64,000 nt of DNA from Thermus tengchongensis. GTDB taxonomy: Bacteria > Deinococcota > Deinococci > Deinococcales > Thermaceae. The DNA lies in assembly GCF_021462405.1 (NCBI RefSeq), contig NZ_JAKEDU010000003.1, positions 217,747 through 281,746 of the forward strand. The letters are read 5' to 3'. This document shows, piece after piece, positions 1 to 9,227 of this stretch. Each line of letters begins with the position of its first letter. Position 1 is the stretch's first letter. The translations under genes and the position numbers were made by a program. The notes beneath the pieces were generated by a model, which saw only the letters and a list, made by a program, of their open reading frames with translations, was not told where the DNA came from and ran no database searches.

Positions 1-1
1 C

Positions 2-652
2 TACAGCCTGGTGGTTACCCTGGGGTTTTCCCTAAGGGGAAGGCAGCTTGCCGGCCTACGCCAGGAGATGGGGGTTCTAAGCCAGAGGGCGGCCCTGGCG
101 CCCGAGGGGTATGTTCTTCCCCTACCCGGGGCCTGCCTGCCCACTAGGCCCGAAAACCTCCCGGGTGCCCCCCGCCCCTACCGCAAGGGGGTGAGCGCAG
201 GCTTCGTGTTCATCCAAGGGGATGCCTGCGTGCCCGTGGTGCGGGGGATGGGGGTGGTGGCCGCCCAGGCCGGGGAGGTGGTGCGGGTGGACCTGGACCA
301 CAAAGAACCCTCCCCAGAGGAGTACCAGAAGCTGCTGGAGGCGGTGCGGGAAGGGGCCTTCCCAGAGCAGATGGACCTCCTGCGGGGCCTCGAGGTCTGG
401 CTCCGCCACCCGGACGGGCGCATCACCGTCTACGCCCACCTCCAGGCCCCCTACCCGGGCCTGAGGGTGGGGAAGCGGGTCTTCCGCGGCGACCCCATCG
501 GCTACGTGGGCAACACCGGCCTCAACGGGGGCGCCCCCAGGCTCCTCTTTGAGGTCTGGGAGGGGGAGCCCGACCGAAGCCCGTTCCTCTTCCAGGGGTT
601 GGCCCAGGAAGAGCTCCTCCGCCAGGCCAAGGTCTTCTTCGGCTTAGAATAG
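2..652 (+). CDS. Degenerate M23 (LytM-like) peptidase-fold protein, 5' end outside window
   Basis: The frame is open to the left edge, so the N-terminus is missing. Counting from the GTG at 11, residues 141-183 look like the C-terminal half of an M23/LytM domain: YAHL, then GYVGNTG, then LLFEVW. In active M23 enzymes the last motif is HxHFEV, and an earlier HxxxD site binds zinc. Here the first His of the last motif is Leu, and the earlier site reads FIQGDACVP, so the zinc ligands seem lost. I infer a non-catalytic LytM-like protein, comparable in logic to EnvC or NlpD activators, but this is not shown. It is followed after 4 nt by the AI-2E-type exporter gene. Confidence 0.6.
   Translation, partial: YSLVVTLGFSLRGRQLAGLRQEMGVLSQRAALAPEGYVLPLPGACLPTRPENLPGAPRPYRKGVSAGFVFIQGDACVPVVRGMGVVAAQAGEVVRVDLDHKEPSPEEYQKLLEAVREGAFPEQMDLLRGLEVWLRHPDGRITVYAHLQAPYPGLRVGKRVFRGDPIGYVGNTGLNGGAPRLLFEVWEGEPDRSPFLFQGLAQEELLRQAKVFFGLE
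645..650 (+). promoter_or_regulatory. Leaderless-type -10 (TAGAAT) for the downstream exporter gene
   Basis: TAGAAT ends 7 nt before the ATG at 657 and overlaps the stop codon region of the upstream gene. This spacing would start transcription at or next to the start codon. No convincing -35 was seen. Confidence 0.4.
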
Positions 653-656
653 CCCC

Positions 657-1754
657 ATGCGCGAGGCCTTCGCCCGGGTGTGGGAGAACCCCTACGTGCG
701 GGTCCTCGTTTACCTTCTCCTCTTTTTCCTCCTCTACCGCTTCCTGGCCCGGACCTGGCCTGCCCTCTCGGTCCTCCTCACCGCCTTTACCTTCGCCTAC
801 CTGGCCCACCCCGTGGTGCGCTTCTTTGAAGGGCGAAGGCTTCCCCGCGCCTTGGGGGTGGTCTTGGTCTACCTCCTCCTCGGGCTCTTCTTGGGCCTGG
901 CCTCCTTCCTGGCCGCCCAGACGGTTCTGGAGCTAACCCGCTTGGCGCAGGAGCTTCCCCGCCTGCTGGAGCCCCTCTTCTCCTGGCTTCTCTCCTTGCC
1001 CGACCGCGCGCGGGCGGTGCCCGTGCCCGAGGCCCTCAAGCCCATCCTGGCCGAAGCCAGCCGCGGCTTGCAGGGCCTTCTCCAGGGCTTCTTGGAAACC
1101 CTCGTTCGCTGGCTCCAGGGCCTCCTCGCCCAAGGGGGAAACCTCCTGGGCTTCTTGACCTCCCTCCTGGGCGGGGTCTTTCAGCTCCTCACCGCCCTGG
1201 CGCTTTCCATCTACTTCCTCTACGACCTTCCCCGCCTGGGCCGGGCGGCCCTCCTGGTCTTCCCCGAGCCCTACCAGCCCCTGGTGGCTGAGCTGGCCCA
1301 CAAGCTGGACCGCAGCGTGGGCGGCTTCGTGCGGGGCCAGCTCTTGGTGGCCTTCCTGGTGGGCCTCTTGGTGGGGGTAGGGCTTTGGCTCGTTGGGGTG
1401 CCCCTGGCCGCCAGCCTAGGCTTCCTGGCCGGGGTCTTCAACCTCATCCCCTTCGTGGGGGTCATCGTCTCCGGGGTGCCCGCCCTCCTTTTGGCGGCCA
1501 CTGGGGGCTGGGTCAAGGTGCTCCTGGCCCTTTTGGTCCTCTGGCTGGCCAACCAGATCGAGGGCAACCTCCTGGGCCCCCTCATCGTGGGCCGGGCCAC
1601 GCGCCTCCACCCCGTGACGGCCATCGCCGCCATCCTTCTGGGGGCTACCCTCTTTGGCCTCTGGGGAGCCCTTTTGGGGGTGCCCGCCGCCGCCTTCTTG
1701 AAGGTGCTCCTGGAAGACTACTATAAGGCAAGCCGTTTTTACCGGGAAGGTTAA
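657..1754 (+). CDS. AI-2E family transporter / PerM-YdiK-type membrane protein
   Basis: This 365-residue, very hydrophobic protein has about eight membrane segments, in the AI-2E exporter arrangement: two N-terminal segments, a soluble stretch rich in leucine (about residues 75-180), then a C-terminal bundle with GVPLAASLGFLAGVFNLIPF and PVTAIAAILLGATLFGLWGA, which are typical family signatures. Members are proposed to export small solutes (autoinducer-2, Na+ in some bacteria), and the substrate cannot be read from sequence. It converges on the uracil permease gene. Confidence 0.8.
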   Translation: MREAFARVWENPYVRVLVYLLLFFLLYRFLARTWPALSVLLTAFTFAYLAHPVVRFFEGRRLPRALGVVLVYLLLGLFLGLASFLAAQTVLELTRLAQELPRLLEPLFSWLLSLPDRARAVPVPEALKPILAEASRGLQGLLQGFLETLVRWLQGLLAQGGNLLGFLTSLLGGVFQLLTALALSIYFLYDLPRLGRAALLVFPEPYQPLVAELAHKLDRSVGGFVRGQLLVAFLVGLLVGVGLWLVGVPLAASLGFLAGVFNLIPFVGVIVSGVPALLLAATGGWVKVLLALLVLWLANQIEGNLLGPLIVGRATRLHPVTAIAAILLGATLFGLWGALLGVPAAAFLKVLLEDYYKASRFYREG

Positions 1755-1816
1755 CCGTCCCTACAGGGAAAGCGGTTCCGGTTTGGAAGGGTTGCGCTTG
1801 CGGCCCCTTGGGGTGC

Positions 1817-3052
1817 CTACGGCAGGCGTTCCTCCTCGGTAGCCAGCTCCTCCGGCTCCAGCTGCTTGGGCAAAAGGAGGTTCAGCACCACCCCCACCAG
1901 GGCGGCCAGGGCCATGCCGCTCACCTTGAGGGGCACGGCGGCCCCCGCTACCTGCACCTTCCCCAGCTCCGCCACCGCACCGCCCAGGCCCAGGACCAGG
2001 ATGGCGGACACCACGATCAGGTTGCGGCTGTGGGTGAAGTCGATCTCGGCCTCGGCCAGGGTGCGGATGCCGATGGAGGCGATCATGCCAAAAAGAAGCA
2101 TGGAGATGCCCCCCAGAACCCCTTGGGGCAGGGTTTGGAGGAGGGCGGCGAGCTTGGGGGAGAAGGAGAGGAGGATGGCGAAGACCGCGGCGATGCGGAG
2201 CACCAAGGGGTCGTAGACCCGGGTCACCGCCAGCACCCCGGTGTTCTCCGAGTAGGTGGTGTTGGCTGGCCCCCCCAAAAGCCCCGCTAGGCTGGTGGCC
2301 AGGCCGTCCCCCAGGAGGGTGCGGTGGAGGCCGGGTCGGGCGAAGAAGTCCTTGCCCACCACCCGCCCGTTGGTCAGGATGTCCCCGATGTGCTCCATCA
2401 CCGTGACGAAGGCCACCGGGGCGATGAGGAGCACCGCGCCCCACTCCCAGGTGGCCAGGGTGAAGGAGGGGAGGCCGAACCAGGTGGCTTCCTTCAAGGG
2501 CGTCAGGTCCACCCGGCCCAAGGCCAGGGCCAGCAGGTAGCCTGCCCCCACCCCCAGGAGCACGGGAATCATCTGGAAGAGCCCCCGGAGGAACACCGCG
2601 CTCACCACGGCGCTCAGAAAGGTGAAGACCGCAAGAAGCCAGTCCTTGCTGGCCATCTGCACCGCCACCGGGGCCAGGGTGAGGCCGATGACCACGATCA
2701 CCGGCCCCGTCACCACCGGGGGGAAGACCTGGCGCACCCGCTCCGAGCCGATGAAGAGGACGAGCAGGGCAAAAAGGGCGTACACCAGCCCCGCCGCCGC
2801 GATCCCCCCGCCCACCGCCGCTAGGGAAAAGCCCGCCTCCTTGGCGGCCAGGATGGGGGCGATGAAGGCAAAGCTGGAGCCCAGGAAGACCGGGACCATG
2901 CGCCCCGTGACCAGGTGGAAGACCAGGGTGCCGAGCCCGGCGGTGAAGAGGGCCACCGCCGGGTTGAGCCCGGTGAGGAGGGGTACCAGCACCGTGGCCC
3001 CGAACATGGCCACCGCGTGCTGGAGGCCCAGGATAAGGTGCCTTGGCTTCAT
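1817..3052 (-). CDS. uraA: Uracil permease (NCS2 / nucleobase:cation symporter-2 family)
   Basis: This 411-residue inner-membrane protein imports uracil (or xanthine) with protons. It begins with [24 protein letters not shown], the NCS2 start, and carries the family hallmark around [20 protein letters not shown], with the substrate-binding Glu in the YSENTG segment. [11 protein letters not shown] supplies the second conserved Glu. The length is usual for UraA. A TAGAAT hexamer lies just upstream of the start on this strand, so the transcript is probably nearly leaderless. It stands alone, separated from tgt by a hairpin terminator. Confidence 0.88.
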   Translation of the reverse strand: MKPRHLILGLQHAVAMFGATVLVPLLTGLNPAVALFTAGLGTLVFHLVTGRMVPVFLGSSFAFIAPILAAKEAGFSLAAVGGGIAAAGLVYALFALLVLFIGSERVRQVFPPVVTGPVIVVIGLTLAPVAVQMASKDWLLAVFTFLSAVVSAVFLRGLFQMIPVLLGVGAGYLLALALGRVDLTPLKEATWFGLPSFTLATWEWGAVLLIAPVAFVTVMEHIGDILTNGRVVGKDFFARPGLHRTLLGDGLATSLAGLLGGPANTTYSENTGVLAVTRVYDPLVLRIAAVFAILLSFSPKLAALLQTLPQGVLGGISMLLFGMIASIGIRTLAEAEIDFTHSRNLIVVSAILVLGLGGAVAELGKVQVAGAAVPLKVSGMALAALVGVVLNLLLPKQLEPEELATEEERLP

Positions 3053-3104
3053 ACCGAGCCCATTCTAAGGGTCCTTGGGGGGCCCGTCGCCCAAACCGAG
3101 GCTT

Positions 3105-3123
3105 TTCACCCCCGGAACGGGGG
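3105..3123 (-). terminator. Hairpin terminator after tgt
   Basis: Perfect 6-bp stem CCCCCG/CGGGGG (3109-3114 and 3118-3123) with a 3-nt loop. On the minus strand it lies about 30 nt past the tgt stop and is followed by GAAAAG rather than a long U-tract. Confidence 0.5.
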
Positions 3124-3153
3124 CTCCCTCAGCCCCTTTCCCCATAGGCCGCG

Positions 3154-4311
3154 TCACCAATGCCCACCTGCCGCCATGGCCTCCCGGAACCAGGCGGGCA
3201 CCTCCTTGCCGAAGCGCCGTTCCGCAAAGGCCCAGGCGAAGGCCCCGTAGTCTCCACGCCGTATAGCCTCCCGGGCCCCCTCGGTGAGGCGGTGGAGGTG
3301 GCGCAGGTTGTGCAGGGAAAGGAGGATGCCCCCCAGCATCTCCCCGGCGCGCACCAGGTGGGCGATGTAGGCCCGGCTGAAGTGCTGGCAGGCGTAGCAG
3401 TCGCACCCCTCCTCCAGGGGCCTTGGGTCTTCCAGAAAGCGGGCGTTTTTGAGGTTGATCCGCCCCTCCGGGGTGAGGGCGCTCCCGAAGCGGCCCGTGC
3501 GGGTGGGGTAGACGCTGTCGAAGAGGTCCACCCCCAGGCCCATGGCCGCCACCAGGTCCTCGGGGTGGCCCACCCCCATGAGGTAGCGGGGGCGGTCCTC
3601 CGGGAGGATTTCCGTGGAGAGGGCCACCATGGGGAACATGGCCTCCTTGGGTTCCCCCACGGCCAGGCCTCCGATGGCGTAGCCGGGCAGGTCAAAGCGC
3701 AGGGTTTCCCGGGTGGAAAGGGCCCTGAGTTCCGGGTCCGTCCCCCCTTGGGCGATGCCGAAAAGGGCCTGGTCGGGCCGGGTCTTGGCCTTCAGGCTCC
3801 GCTCCAGCCAGCGCAGGGTGCGCTCCAGGGAGGCCTTCAGGTACTCGGGGGAGGAGGGGTAGGGGGGGCACTCGTCGAAGGCCATGATGAAGTCCGCCCC
3901 TAAGGCTTCCTGGACCGCAATGCTCCTTTCCGGGGTTAGCCGCACCAGGCTCCCGTCCAGATGGCTCTGGAAGACCACGCCTTCCTCGTCGATGCGCCTG
4001 AGGTGCCCCAGGCTCATCACCTGGAAGCCCCCGGAGTCCGTGAGCCAGGGGCCCCGCCACCCGGCGAAGCCGTGGAGCCCCCCTAAGGTCCGTACCCGCT
4101 CGGGCCCAGGCCGCAGGAGGAGGTGGTAGGTGTTGGCCAGGAGCACCTGGCTACCGATGGCCTTCAGGTCCTTGGGCAGGAGGCCCTTCACCGAGCCCTG
4201 GGTGCCCACGGGCATGAAAAGGGGGGTTTCCACGGGGCCGTGGGGGGTTTGCAGGCGGCCCACCCGGGCCCGCCCCGAGCGGGCGAGGAGCTGGAAGCGG
4301 AAGGGCTCCAT
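3154..4311 (-). CDS. tgt: Queuine tRNA-ribosyltransferase (tRNA-guanine transglycosylase)
   Basis: Exchanges guanine 34 for preQ1 in tRNAs with GUN anticodons, in the queuosine pathway. Visible motifs are DSGGFQVMSLG (substrate-binding Asp), DECPPYPS, GIAQGG, the nucleophile region FDSVYPTRTGRFGSA, and the C-terminal zinc site CDCYACQHF with a later His. I start it at the ATG complementary to 4309-4311, which overlaps the ispG stop by one base (TGATG). The frame is open further upstream only as a shadow of ispG. The product is 385 residues, normal for bacterial Tgt. It is translationally coupled to ispG. Confidence 0.95.
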   Translation of the reverse strand: MEPFRFQLLARSGRARVGRLQTPHGPVETPLFMPVGTQGSVKGLLPKDLKAIGSQVLLANTYHLLLRPGPERVRTLGGLHGFAGWRGPWLTDSGGFQVMSLGHLRRIDEEGVVFQSHLDGSLVRLTPERSIAVQEALGADFIMAFDECPPYPSSPEYLKASLERTLRWLERSLKAKTRPDQALFGIAQGGTDPELRALSTRETLRFDLPGYAIGGLAVGEPKEAMFPMVALSTEILPEDRPRYLMGVGHPEDLVAAMGLGVDLFDSVYPTRTGRFGSALTPEGRINLKNARFLEDPRPLEEGCDCYACQHFSRAYIAHLVRAGEMLGGILLSLHNLRHLHRLTEGAREAIRRGDYGAFAWAFAERRFGKEVPAWFREAMAAGGHW

Positions 4312-5525
4312 CAGCTCCCGAAGCGCCGCTCTACGTAGGCTTCCACCAGGGCGATGAACTCCTGGGCGAGGTTTTCCCCTTTGAGGATGGTGAGGAGCTT
4401 GCCGTCCGCGTAGACGGGGGCCTTGGGCTCCTCCCCCGCCCCTGGCAGGGAGATGCCGATGTGGGCGTGGCGGCTCTCCCCGGGGCCGTTCACCACGCAC
4501 CCCATCACCGCCACCTTCAGGCCCTCCACCCCGGGGTACTTTTCCCGCCACTCGGGGAGCTTGGCCCGGAGGTGGGCGTTCACCTCCTCAGCCAGCTCCT
4601 GGAAGAAGGTGCTGGTGGTGCGGCCGCACCCCGGGCAGCTCGTCACCTCGGGGGCAAAGCTCCGGAGGCCCAGGGCCTGGAGGATCTCCTGGGCCACCTC
4701 CACCTCCTTGGTGCGGGGCTCGCCCGGGGCGGGGGTGAGGGAGACCCGGATGGTGTCCCCGATGCCCTCCAGGAGCAAAGGGGCCAAGGCGGCGGCGCTG
4801 GCCACCATCCCCTTCACCCCCATCCCCGCCTCGGTGAGGCCCAGGTGCAGGGGGGCCTGGGTGCGCCGGGCCAGCTCCCGGTAGACCCACACCAGATCGG
4901 GGGCCTTGGACACCTTGGCGGAAAGCACGATCCGGTCCTCCCCCAGGCCTAGCTCCAGGGCGGCCTCGTAGGCGCGTACGGCGCTTTCCACCAGGGCCTC
5001 CAGGAGGACCTCGTGGGCGCTTTTGGGCTCGGGCCTCTTGGCGTTTTGGTCCATGAGCTCGGTGAGGAGGGCAGGATCCAGGCTTCCCCAGTTGGCCCCG
5101 ATGCGCACGGGCTTGCCCAGGTCCTTGGCGATCTCCACCATCTCCCGGAAATGCTCGTCCTTGTGGCGGCCCCGGCCCAGGGTGCCGGGGTTCAGCCGGA
5201 ACTTGTCCAGGGCCTCGGCCATCTTGGGGTATTTCCGGAGGAGCAGGTGGCCGTTGAAGTGGAAGTCCCCCACCAGGGGTACCTCCGCTCCCTCCGCCAG
5301 GAGCCTTTCCTTGATCTTTGGCACCGCCTGGGCTGCCTTCTCGTCGTTCACCGTGAGGCGGACGATCTCGCTCCCCGCCCGGTGGAGGGCCAGGACCTGG
5401 GCTGCCGTGGCCTCCACGTCCGCGGTGGGGGTGTTGGTCATGGACTGGACGGCGATGGGGTGGGCGCTTCCCAGGGGAACGCGTCCCACCCATACCGTGG
5501 GGGTAGGGCGTCTCATCCCACCCAT
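4311..5525 (-). CDS. ispG: 4-hydroxy-3-methylbut-2-enyl diphosphate synthase (GcpE)
   Basis: Sixth step of the non-mevalonate (MEP) isoprenoid pathway: a [4Fe-4S] enzyme that reduces MEcPP to HMBPP. The N-terminal TIM barrel starts with [18 protein letters not shown]. The C-terminal cluster domain has the three iron-sulfur ligands in CPGC and [12 protein letters not shown]. At 404 residues it matches the two-domain bacterial form. MRRPTP, three codons in, is an alternative start. It forms an operon with tgt. Confidence 0.96.
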   Translation of the reverse strand: MGGMRRPTPTVWVGRVPLGSAHPIAVQSMTNTPTADVEATAAQVLALHRAGSEIVRLTVNDEKAAQAVPKIKERLLAEGAEVPLVGDFHFNGHLLLRKYPKMAEALDKFRLNPGTLGRGRHKDEHFREMVEIAKDLGKPVRIGANWGSLDPALLTELMDQNAKRPEPKSAHEVLLEALVESAVRAYEAALELGLGEDRIVLSAKVSKAPDLVWVYRELARRTQAPLHLGLTEAGMGVKGMVASAAALAPLLLEGIGDTIRVSLTPAPGEPRTKEVEVAQEILQALGLRSFAPEVTSCPGCGRTTSTFFQELAEEVNAHLRAKLPEWREKYPGVEGLKVAVMGCVVNGPGESRHAHIGISLPGAGEEPKAPVYADGKLLTILKGENLAQEFIALVEAYVERRFGS

Positions 5526-5565
5526 GGTAGCGGAGAGGGGGCGTTCTCGTCTGGATATTGGCCTG

Positions 5566-6345
5566 CTATTCCAGCTCCATCCCCATCACGTGGTACCCCG
5601 CATCCACGTAGACCACCTCTCCCGTGATGCCGCTGGCGAGGGGGGAGAGGAGGAAGAGGCCCAGGTTGCCCACTTCCTCCTGGGTAATGTTGCGCTTCAG
5701 GGGGGCCACCTGGGCCACGCGGTCGTACATCTTCATGAAGCCAGGGATGCTCCTTGCGGCCACGGTGCGCACGGGCCCCGCGGAGATGGCGTTCACCCTG
5801 ATCCCCTTGGGGCCGAGCTCGTAGGCCAGGTAGCGGACGCTTGCTTCCAGGGCCGCCTTGGCGATGGCCATCACGTTGTACCGGGGCACCACCTTCTCGC
5901 TGGCGTAATAGGTTAGGGTCACGATGCCCCCGCCCTCCCTTAGGAGGGCTTCCGCCCTTTGGGCCGCGGCCACCAGGGAGTAGGCGGAGACCTCGAGGGC
6001 CAGAAGCCAGTCCTGCCGCCTGGTGTCCAGGTAGCGCCCCTCCATGGCCTCCCTTGGGGCGAAGGCGATGGCGTGGACCAGGTAGTCCAGATGCCCCCAG
6101 GCTTCCCCAATGCCCGCAAAGAGCCGGTCCAGCTCCTCGTCCCGGGTTACGTCCGCTTGGAAGGTGAGGGCCCCTAGGGGGGCGGCGAGCCGCTCCACCT
6201 CCTCCTTGAGCCTCTCCCCCTGGTAGCTGAAGGCCAGCTCTGCCCCGGCTCCGTGGAGCTTTTCCGCGATGGCGTAGCCCAGGCTCCTTTGGTTGGTAAC
6301 GCCCATGACAAGGGCTTTTTTGCCGGAAAGGTCCAGGGTGAGCAT
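5566..6345 (-). CDS. fabI: Enoyl-[acyl-carrier-protein] reductase (NADH), FabI
   Basis: Last reduction step of each fatty-acid elongation cycle. This SDR-fold protein of 259 residues has the FabI-type nucleotide site [16 protein letters not shown] instead of the classical TGxxxGxG, and the Tyr-x6-Lys catalytic pair in YNVMAIAK, preceded by the YYASEK segment. [14 protein letters not shown] is the usual substrate-loop region. The gene is preceded by a good TATAAT six bases before the ATG. Confidence 0.95.
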   Translation of the reverse strand: MLTLDLSGKKALVMGVTNQRSLGYAIAEKLHGAGAELAFSYQGERLKEEVERLAAPLGALTFQADVTRDEELDRLFAGIGEAWGHLDYLVHAIAFAPREAMEGRYLDTRRQDWLLALEVSAYSLVAAAQRAEALLREGGGIVTLTYYASEKVVPRYNVMAIAKAALEASVRYLAYELGPKGIRVNAISAGPVRTVAARSIPGFMKMYDRVAQVAPLKRNITQEEVGNLGLFLLSPLASGITGEVVYVDAGYHVMGMELE

Positions 6346-6351
6346 GGGGGG

Positions 6352-6357
6352 ATTATA
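6352..6357 (-). promoter_or_regulatory. -10 element TATAAT of fabI
   Basis: A consensus TATAAT on the minus strand separated from the fabI ATG by six cytosines, so the transcript should be leaderless. TTGAGC lies about 20 nt upstream as a possible -35. Confidence 0.6.
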
Positions 6358-6379
6358 CCCAAGGGTTGAGGGGCCGTGC

Positions 6380-6823
6380 TCAAGATGAAGGGGGACTTTG
6401 TTGTTCCACGTTTTCCAGAAGAAGCGTCCAGGCTTGCCTCAGGGACAGGACCCATACCCCCCGTATCTTCCGCCCCATGAGGGAACCGAAATGCTTGTGG
6501 TCCCCGGTGACAAGAAGGTCCGCCTTGGCTGCCCAGGCGGCCGCCAGAATGGGAGCGTCCTTTGGGGGCAACCCCTCCTTCAGGGCCTGGCGTACCAGGC
6601 GGATGGGCGCTTCGGGAACCCGTTCTACCTTGAGGGAGAGTTCTTCCAGGACCCTAAGGGTTTCCGGCCGCTTTAGGGACAGGTTTCTTCGAGCCTCCTC
6701 CAGGGCGTGCGCGGAGGTCAGGAGGTGGACTCCTGCCCTTTGCGCCAGGAGGAAGAGGCTTCTGGCCCTTCCCTCCTGCCAGGCTGCGGCGAAGAGGACA
6801 TTGGCATCCAAAAAGAGGCGCAT
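6380..6823 (-). CDS. PIN-domain ribonuclease toxin (VapC-like)
   Basis: This 147-residue protein has a PIN fold with the expected acidic residues: Asp6 in MRLFLDANVLFAA, the Glu in HALEEARRNL, Asp in PPKDAPILAAA and Asp in VTGDHKHFG. PIN toxins of this kind cleave tRNA or rRNA. Its ATG overlaps the stop of the upstream AbrB-type gene by one base (TGATG), the usual antitoxin-first order. The specific RNA target cannot be predicted. Confidence 0.85.
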   Translation of the reverse strand: MRLFLDANVLFAAAWQEGRARSLFLLAQRAGVHLLTSAHALEEARRNLSLKRPETLRVLEELSLKVERVPEAPIRLVRQALKEGLPPKDAPILAAAWAAKADLLVTGDHKHFGSLMGRKIRGVWVLSLRQAWTLLLENVEQQSPPSS

Positions 6824-7071
6824 CAGCGCTCGCCCAAGGCTTTGGCCAGGCGTTCTCTTTCCTCCTGAGTAAGCTGGTCCTGCTCCAGAAACTCTCGGAT
6901 GCGGGCCTGGGAGTAGATCTCCACGGGATAGACCCCGGCGGGCCGAAGCACGATGGCCCCTTCAGGGGAAAGCTCCACCAGGAAGTAGGCCTCCCCCTCG
7001 AGGCCCAAGGCCTTGAGGAGGCGCTTGGGAATGGAAACCTGCCCTTTGCGGCTGAGCTTGGCGAGCTCCAT
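6823..7071 (-). CDS. AbrB/MazE-type antitoxin
   Basis: This 82-residue protein begins with a SpoVT-AbrB swapped-hairpin DNA-binding domain: MELAKLSRKGQVSIPKRLLK, then GLEGEAYFLVEL. The C-terminal tail (RIREFLEQDQLTQEERERLA) is the probable toxin-binding segment. It precedes and overlaps the PIN toxin gene, so the two form a toxin-antitoxin operon that is presumably autorepressed through this protein. A TAAGCT just before the ATG may be its -10. Confidence 0.82.
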   Translation of the reverse strand: MELAKLSRKGQVSIPKRLLKALGLEGEAYFLVELSPEGAIVLRPAGVYPVEIYSQARIREFLEQDQLTQEERERLAKALGER

Positions 7072-7171
7072 GCCTTTAGCTTACCCGATTTCCCTGAAGT
7101 TTGGTTTCCTTACTTTTAGCAAACCGGGAGCTGGGGCTGAGCCATTTTTGGATAGGCCGACGGCCCCCGTT

Positions 7172-7438
7172 TCAACGGGAAGCCGGAGTTTGCTCCGCCT
7201 GATACCTGGCCAGCCAGGCGTTGAGGGAGGCCGGGGAAACCCCGCGGATGGCCTCCACCTTGCCGTTCCACTCCAGGACCACCCCGGCGGTGGGGCTTCC
7301 CACCAGCTCGGCCATCTTCCGCGCCGCCTCCGTGTCCTGGCGGGCGTTCACGAACTCGAAGGGGATACCCTTTTGCGCCAGGAACATCTTCACGATTTCG
7401 CACGGGCCGCATCCGGGGATGCCGTAGAGCCGCACCAT
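7172..7438 (-). CDS. Glutaredoxin-family thiol oxidoreductase
   Basis: This 88-residue protein starts VRLYGIPGCGPCEIVKMFL, a thioredoxin-fold beta strand followed by a CGPC active site at about residues 10-13 and the start of the helix. VGSPTAGVVLEWNG provides the cis-Pro-like loop and SPASLNAWLARY the last helix. CGPC is more thioredoxin-like than the CPYC of classical glutaredoxins, and the NrdH-like length fits a small dithiol reductant. Its ATG is complementary to 7436-7438. It stands alone between two toxin-antitoxin pairs. Confidence 0.8.
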   Translation of the reverse strand: MVRLYGIPGCGPCEIVKMFLAQKGIPFEFVNARQDTEAARKMAELVGSPTAGVVLEWNGKVEAIRGVSPASLNAWLARYQAEQTPASR

Positions 7439-7482
7439 ACCCCTCCATGGTACCAGAGGGGCCTGCGTGGTACCCTGGGGGT

Positions 7483-7758
7483 ATGGGGCAAGTGCTGGAA
7501 AAGACCCACTATGTTCTACAAGTGGGCTCCAAGGGTCGGGTGGTCCTGCCCGCGGAGGTGCGGGCGGCCCTGGGCCTCCAGGAGGGGGATCGGCTGGTGG
7601 CCCGCCTGCGGGAGGACGGCACCCTGGAGCTCTTGAGCTTCCGCGAGGTGGTCCGGCGGGTCCGGGGCCTCTACAAGGACCTGGTCCCCCCCGGGGTGAG
7701 CCTGGTGGAGGAGCTCATCCGGGAAAGGCGGGAGGAGGCGAGAAGGGAGGAGGAGTGA
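7483..7758 (+). CDS. AbrB-type antitoxin
   Basis: The SpoVT-AbrB domain is clear: HYVLQVGSKGRVVLPAEVRAA then LQEGDRLVARL. The C-terminus is basic and helical (EELIRERREEARREEE), a typical toxin-wrapping tail. I choose the ATG at 7483 because the frame upstream (from GTG 7447) would add residues unlike the family; the product is 91 residues. The stop overlaps the GTG of the PIN gene by 4 nt (GTGA). Confidence 0.82.
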   Translation: MGQVLEKTHYVLQVGSKGRVVLPAEVRAALGLQEGDRLVARLREDGTLELLSFREVVRRVRGLYKDLVPPGVSLVEELIRERREEARREEE

Positions 7759-8153
7759 AGGCCGTTCTGGATGCCTCGGCCCTTCTGGCCCTTCTCCTGA
7801 ACGAGCCGGGCGCGGCCCGAGTGGAGGCGGTCTTGGCGGAGGGAGCGGCCATCAGCGCGGTGAACCTGGCGGAGGTGTTCTCCAAGCAGGCGGAGCGGGG
7901 CCACGCGCCCGAGGCGGTGCGGGAACGGCTGGTGCGGGAGGGCCTCCTGGGCCAGGTCCTCGAGGTCTTCCCCTTCACCGAGGAGGACGCCCTCGAGGCC
8001 GCCCGCCTGCGCCCCCTCATCCGCCCCATGGGCCTTTCCCTGGGGGACCGGGCCTGCCTGGCCCTGGCCCGGCGCCTGGGCCTTCCCGCCCTCACCGCCG
8101 ATGCCACCTGGGAGGGGCTGGATGTGGGGGTGAAGGTGGAGGTGGTGCGCTGA
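7755..8153 (+). CDS. PIN-domain ribonuclease toxin (VapC-like)
   Basis: Starts at GTG 7755, overlapping the antitoxin stop, and gives 132 residues. The acidic PIN residues are Asp6 in VKAVLDASALLALL, Glu in VNLAEVFSKQ, Asp in LSLGDRACLALA and Asp in LTADATWEGL. It is a second toxin-antitoxin module, unrelated in sequence detail to the one at 6.4-7.1 kb and on the opposite strand. Confidence 0.87.
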   Translation: MKAVLDASALLALLLNEPGAARVEAVLAEGAAISAVNLAEVFSKQAERGHAPEAVRERLVREGLLGQVLEVFPFTEEDALEAARLRPLIRPMGLSLGDRACLALARRLGLPALTADATWEGLDVGVKVEVVR

Positions 8154-8212
8154 TATCGCCCCACCCGACCTCGTCAGGGCAGGGGCCCCGGTGCAGGGGT
8201 GTGTGCGGCTTT

Positions 8213-8239
8213 TTGAGGGCACGAGAAGCACTTTAGAAT
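8213..8239 (+). promoter_or_regulatory. Promoter of the ZapE-like gene
   Basis: TTGAGG (8213-8218) and TAGAAT (8234-8239), 15 nt apart. The -10 overlaps an upstream ATG at 8238, so transcription would begin at or near the second ATG (8247). This decides the start of the gene. The preceding 8154-8212 holds no gene. Confidence 0.5.
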
Positions 8240-8246
8240 GGGCCCC

Positions 8247-9218
8247 ATGCGCCTAGTGGACCGCCACCCCGAGGTGGACCTGGAGAAGCTCCTGGCCCAC
8301 TTTGTCCCCCCGCCCCGCTTCCGGGGGGCCACCTTCGCCGCCTACCGCCCCGACCCCCGCTACCCTTCCCAGGCCCTGGCCAAGGAGCGCCTGCGACGAT
8401 GGGTCAAGGACCGCCCCCGGGGCCTCTTCCGCCCGAGGCTCCCCGGGCCCCAGGGGATCTACCTGGACGGGGGCTTCGGGGTGGGGAAGACCCACCTCCT
8501 GGTGGCCGCCTACCTGGAAGCCCCCGCGCCTAAGGCCTTCCTCACCTTTGAGGAGCTCACTTACTCCCTGGGCCTCATGGGCCTAAGGGAGGGGGCCAGG
8601 CGCTTCGCCGCTTTGCGCTACCTCTTCCTGGACGAGTTCGAGCTGGACGACCCCGGGAACGCCCAGATGATCACCCGCTTCCTGGCCCTCACCATGGAGC
8701 GGGGCCTCAGGGTGGCCACCACTTCCAACACCCCGCCCGGGGCCTTGGGGGAGGGGCGGTTCAACGCCGAGCAGTTTAGGCACCAGATCCAAAGCCTGGC
8801 CCGGCGCTTCGCCGTGGAGCGCATAGACGGGGAGGACTTCCGCCACCGCGACCCTGGGCGCTACCCCGAACCCCTCTCCGAGGAGGCCCTCCTGGCCCTT
8901 TACCGGGAAGACCCCAGGCCCAAGACCCTGGACGCCTTCCCCGAGCTTCTGGCCCACCTGCGCACCCTCCATCCCATCCGCTACCGCTACCTCCTGGAGG
9001 GGGTGGAGGCGGTCTACCTCCTGGGCCTCGAGCCTATCCCCGACCAGAACGACGCCCTGCGCTTCGTGCACTTCGTGGACCAAGTGTACAACCTGGGGGT
9101 GGACCTCCGGGCCTCGGGGGCGCCCTTGAGGGAGATCTTCCCCGAGAGCTACCGCCACGGGGCCTTCGCCAAAAAGTACGGGCGGGCCCTTTCCCGGCTG
9201 GCGGAGCTTTTGGGGTAG
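8247..9218 (+). CDS. zapE: ZapE/AFG1-family ATPase
   Basis: A P-loop ATPase of 323 residues. Walker A is [10 protein letters not shown] near residues 75-84 and Walker B is YLFLDEFEL near 125-133. VATTSNTPP carries the sensor residues, and [17 protein letters not shown] is the conserved C-terminal AFG1 block. In E. coli ZapE acts at the division ring; mitochondrial AFG1 is linked to protein quality control. The role in Thermus is inferred from family only. The start at 8247 is preferred over 8238 because the -10 element covers the first ATG. Confidence 0.85.
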   Translation: MRLVDRHPEVDLEKLLAHFVPPPRFRGATFAAYRPDPRYPSQALAKERLRRWVKDRPRGLFRPRLPGPQGIYLDGGFGVGKTHLLVAAYLEAPAPKAFLTFEELTYSLGLMGLREGARRFAALRYLFLDEFELDDPGNAQMITRFLALTMERGLRVATTSNTPPGALGEGRFNAEQFRHQIQSLARRFAVERIDGEDFRHRDPGRYPEPLSEEALLALYREDPRPKTLDAFPELLAHLRTLHPIRYRYLLEGVEAVYLLGLEPIPDQNDALRFVHFVDQVYNLGVDLRASGAPLREIFPESYRHGAFAKKYGRALSRLAELLG

Positions 9219-9227
9219 CATGGGGGC

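Noticed and set aside
8160..8180. CCTGACGAGG on the minus strand, shared with the glmS leader
   Set aside because: None of the other ribozyme blocks accompanies it and no suitable gene lies downstream on that strand; judged chance.
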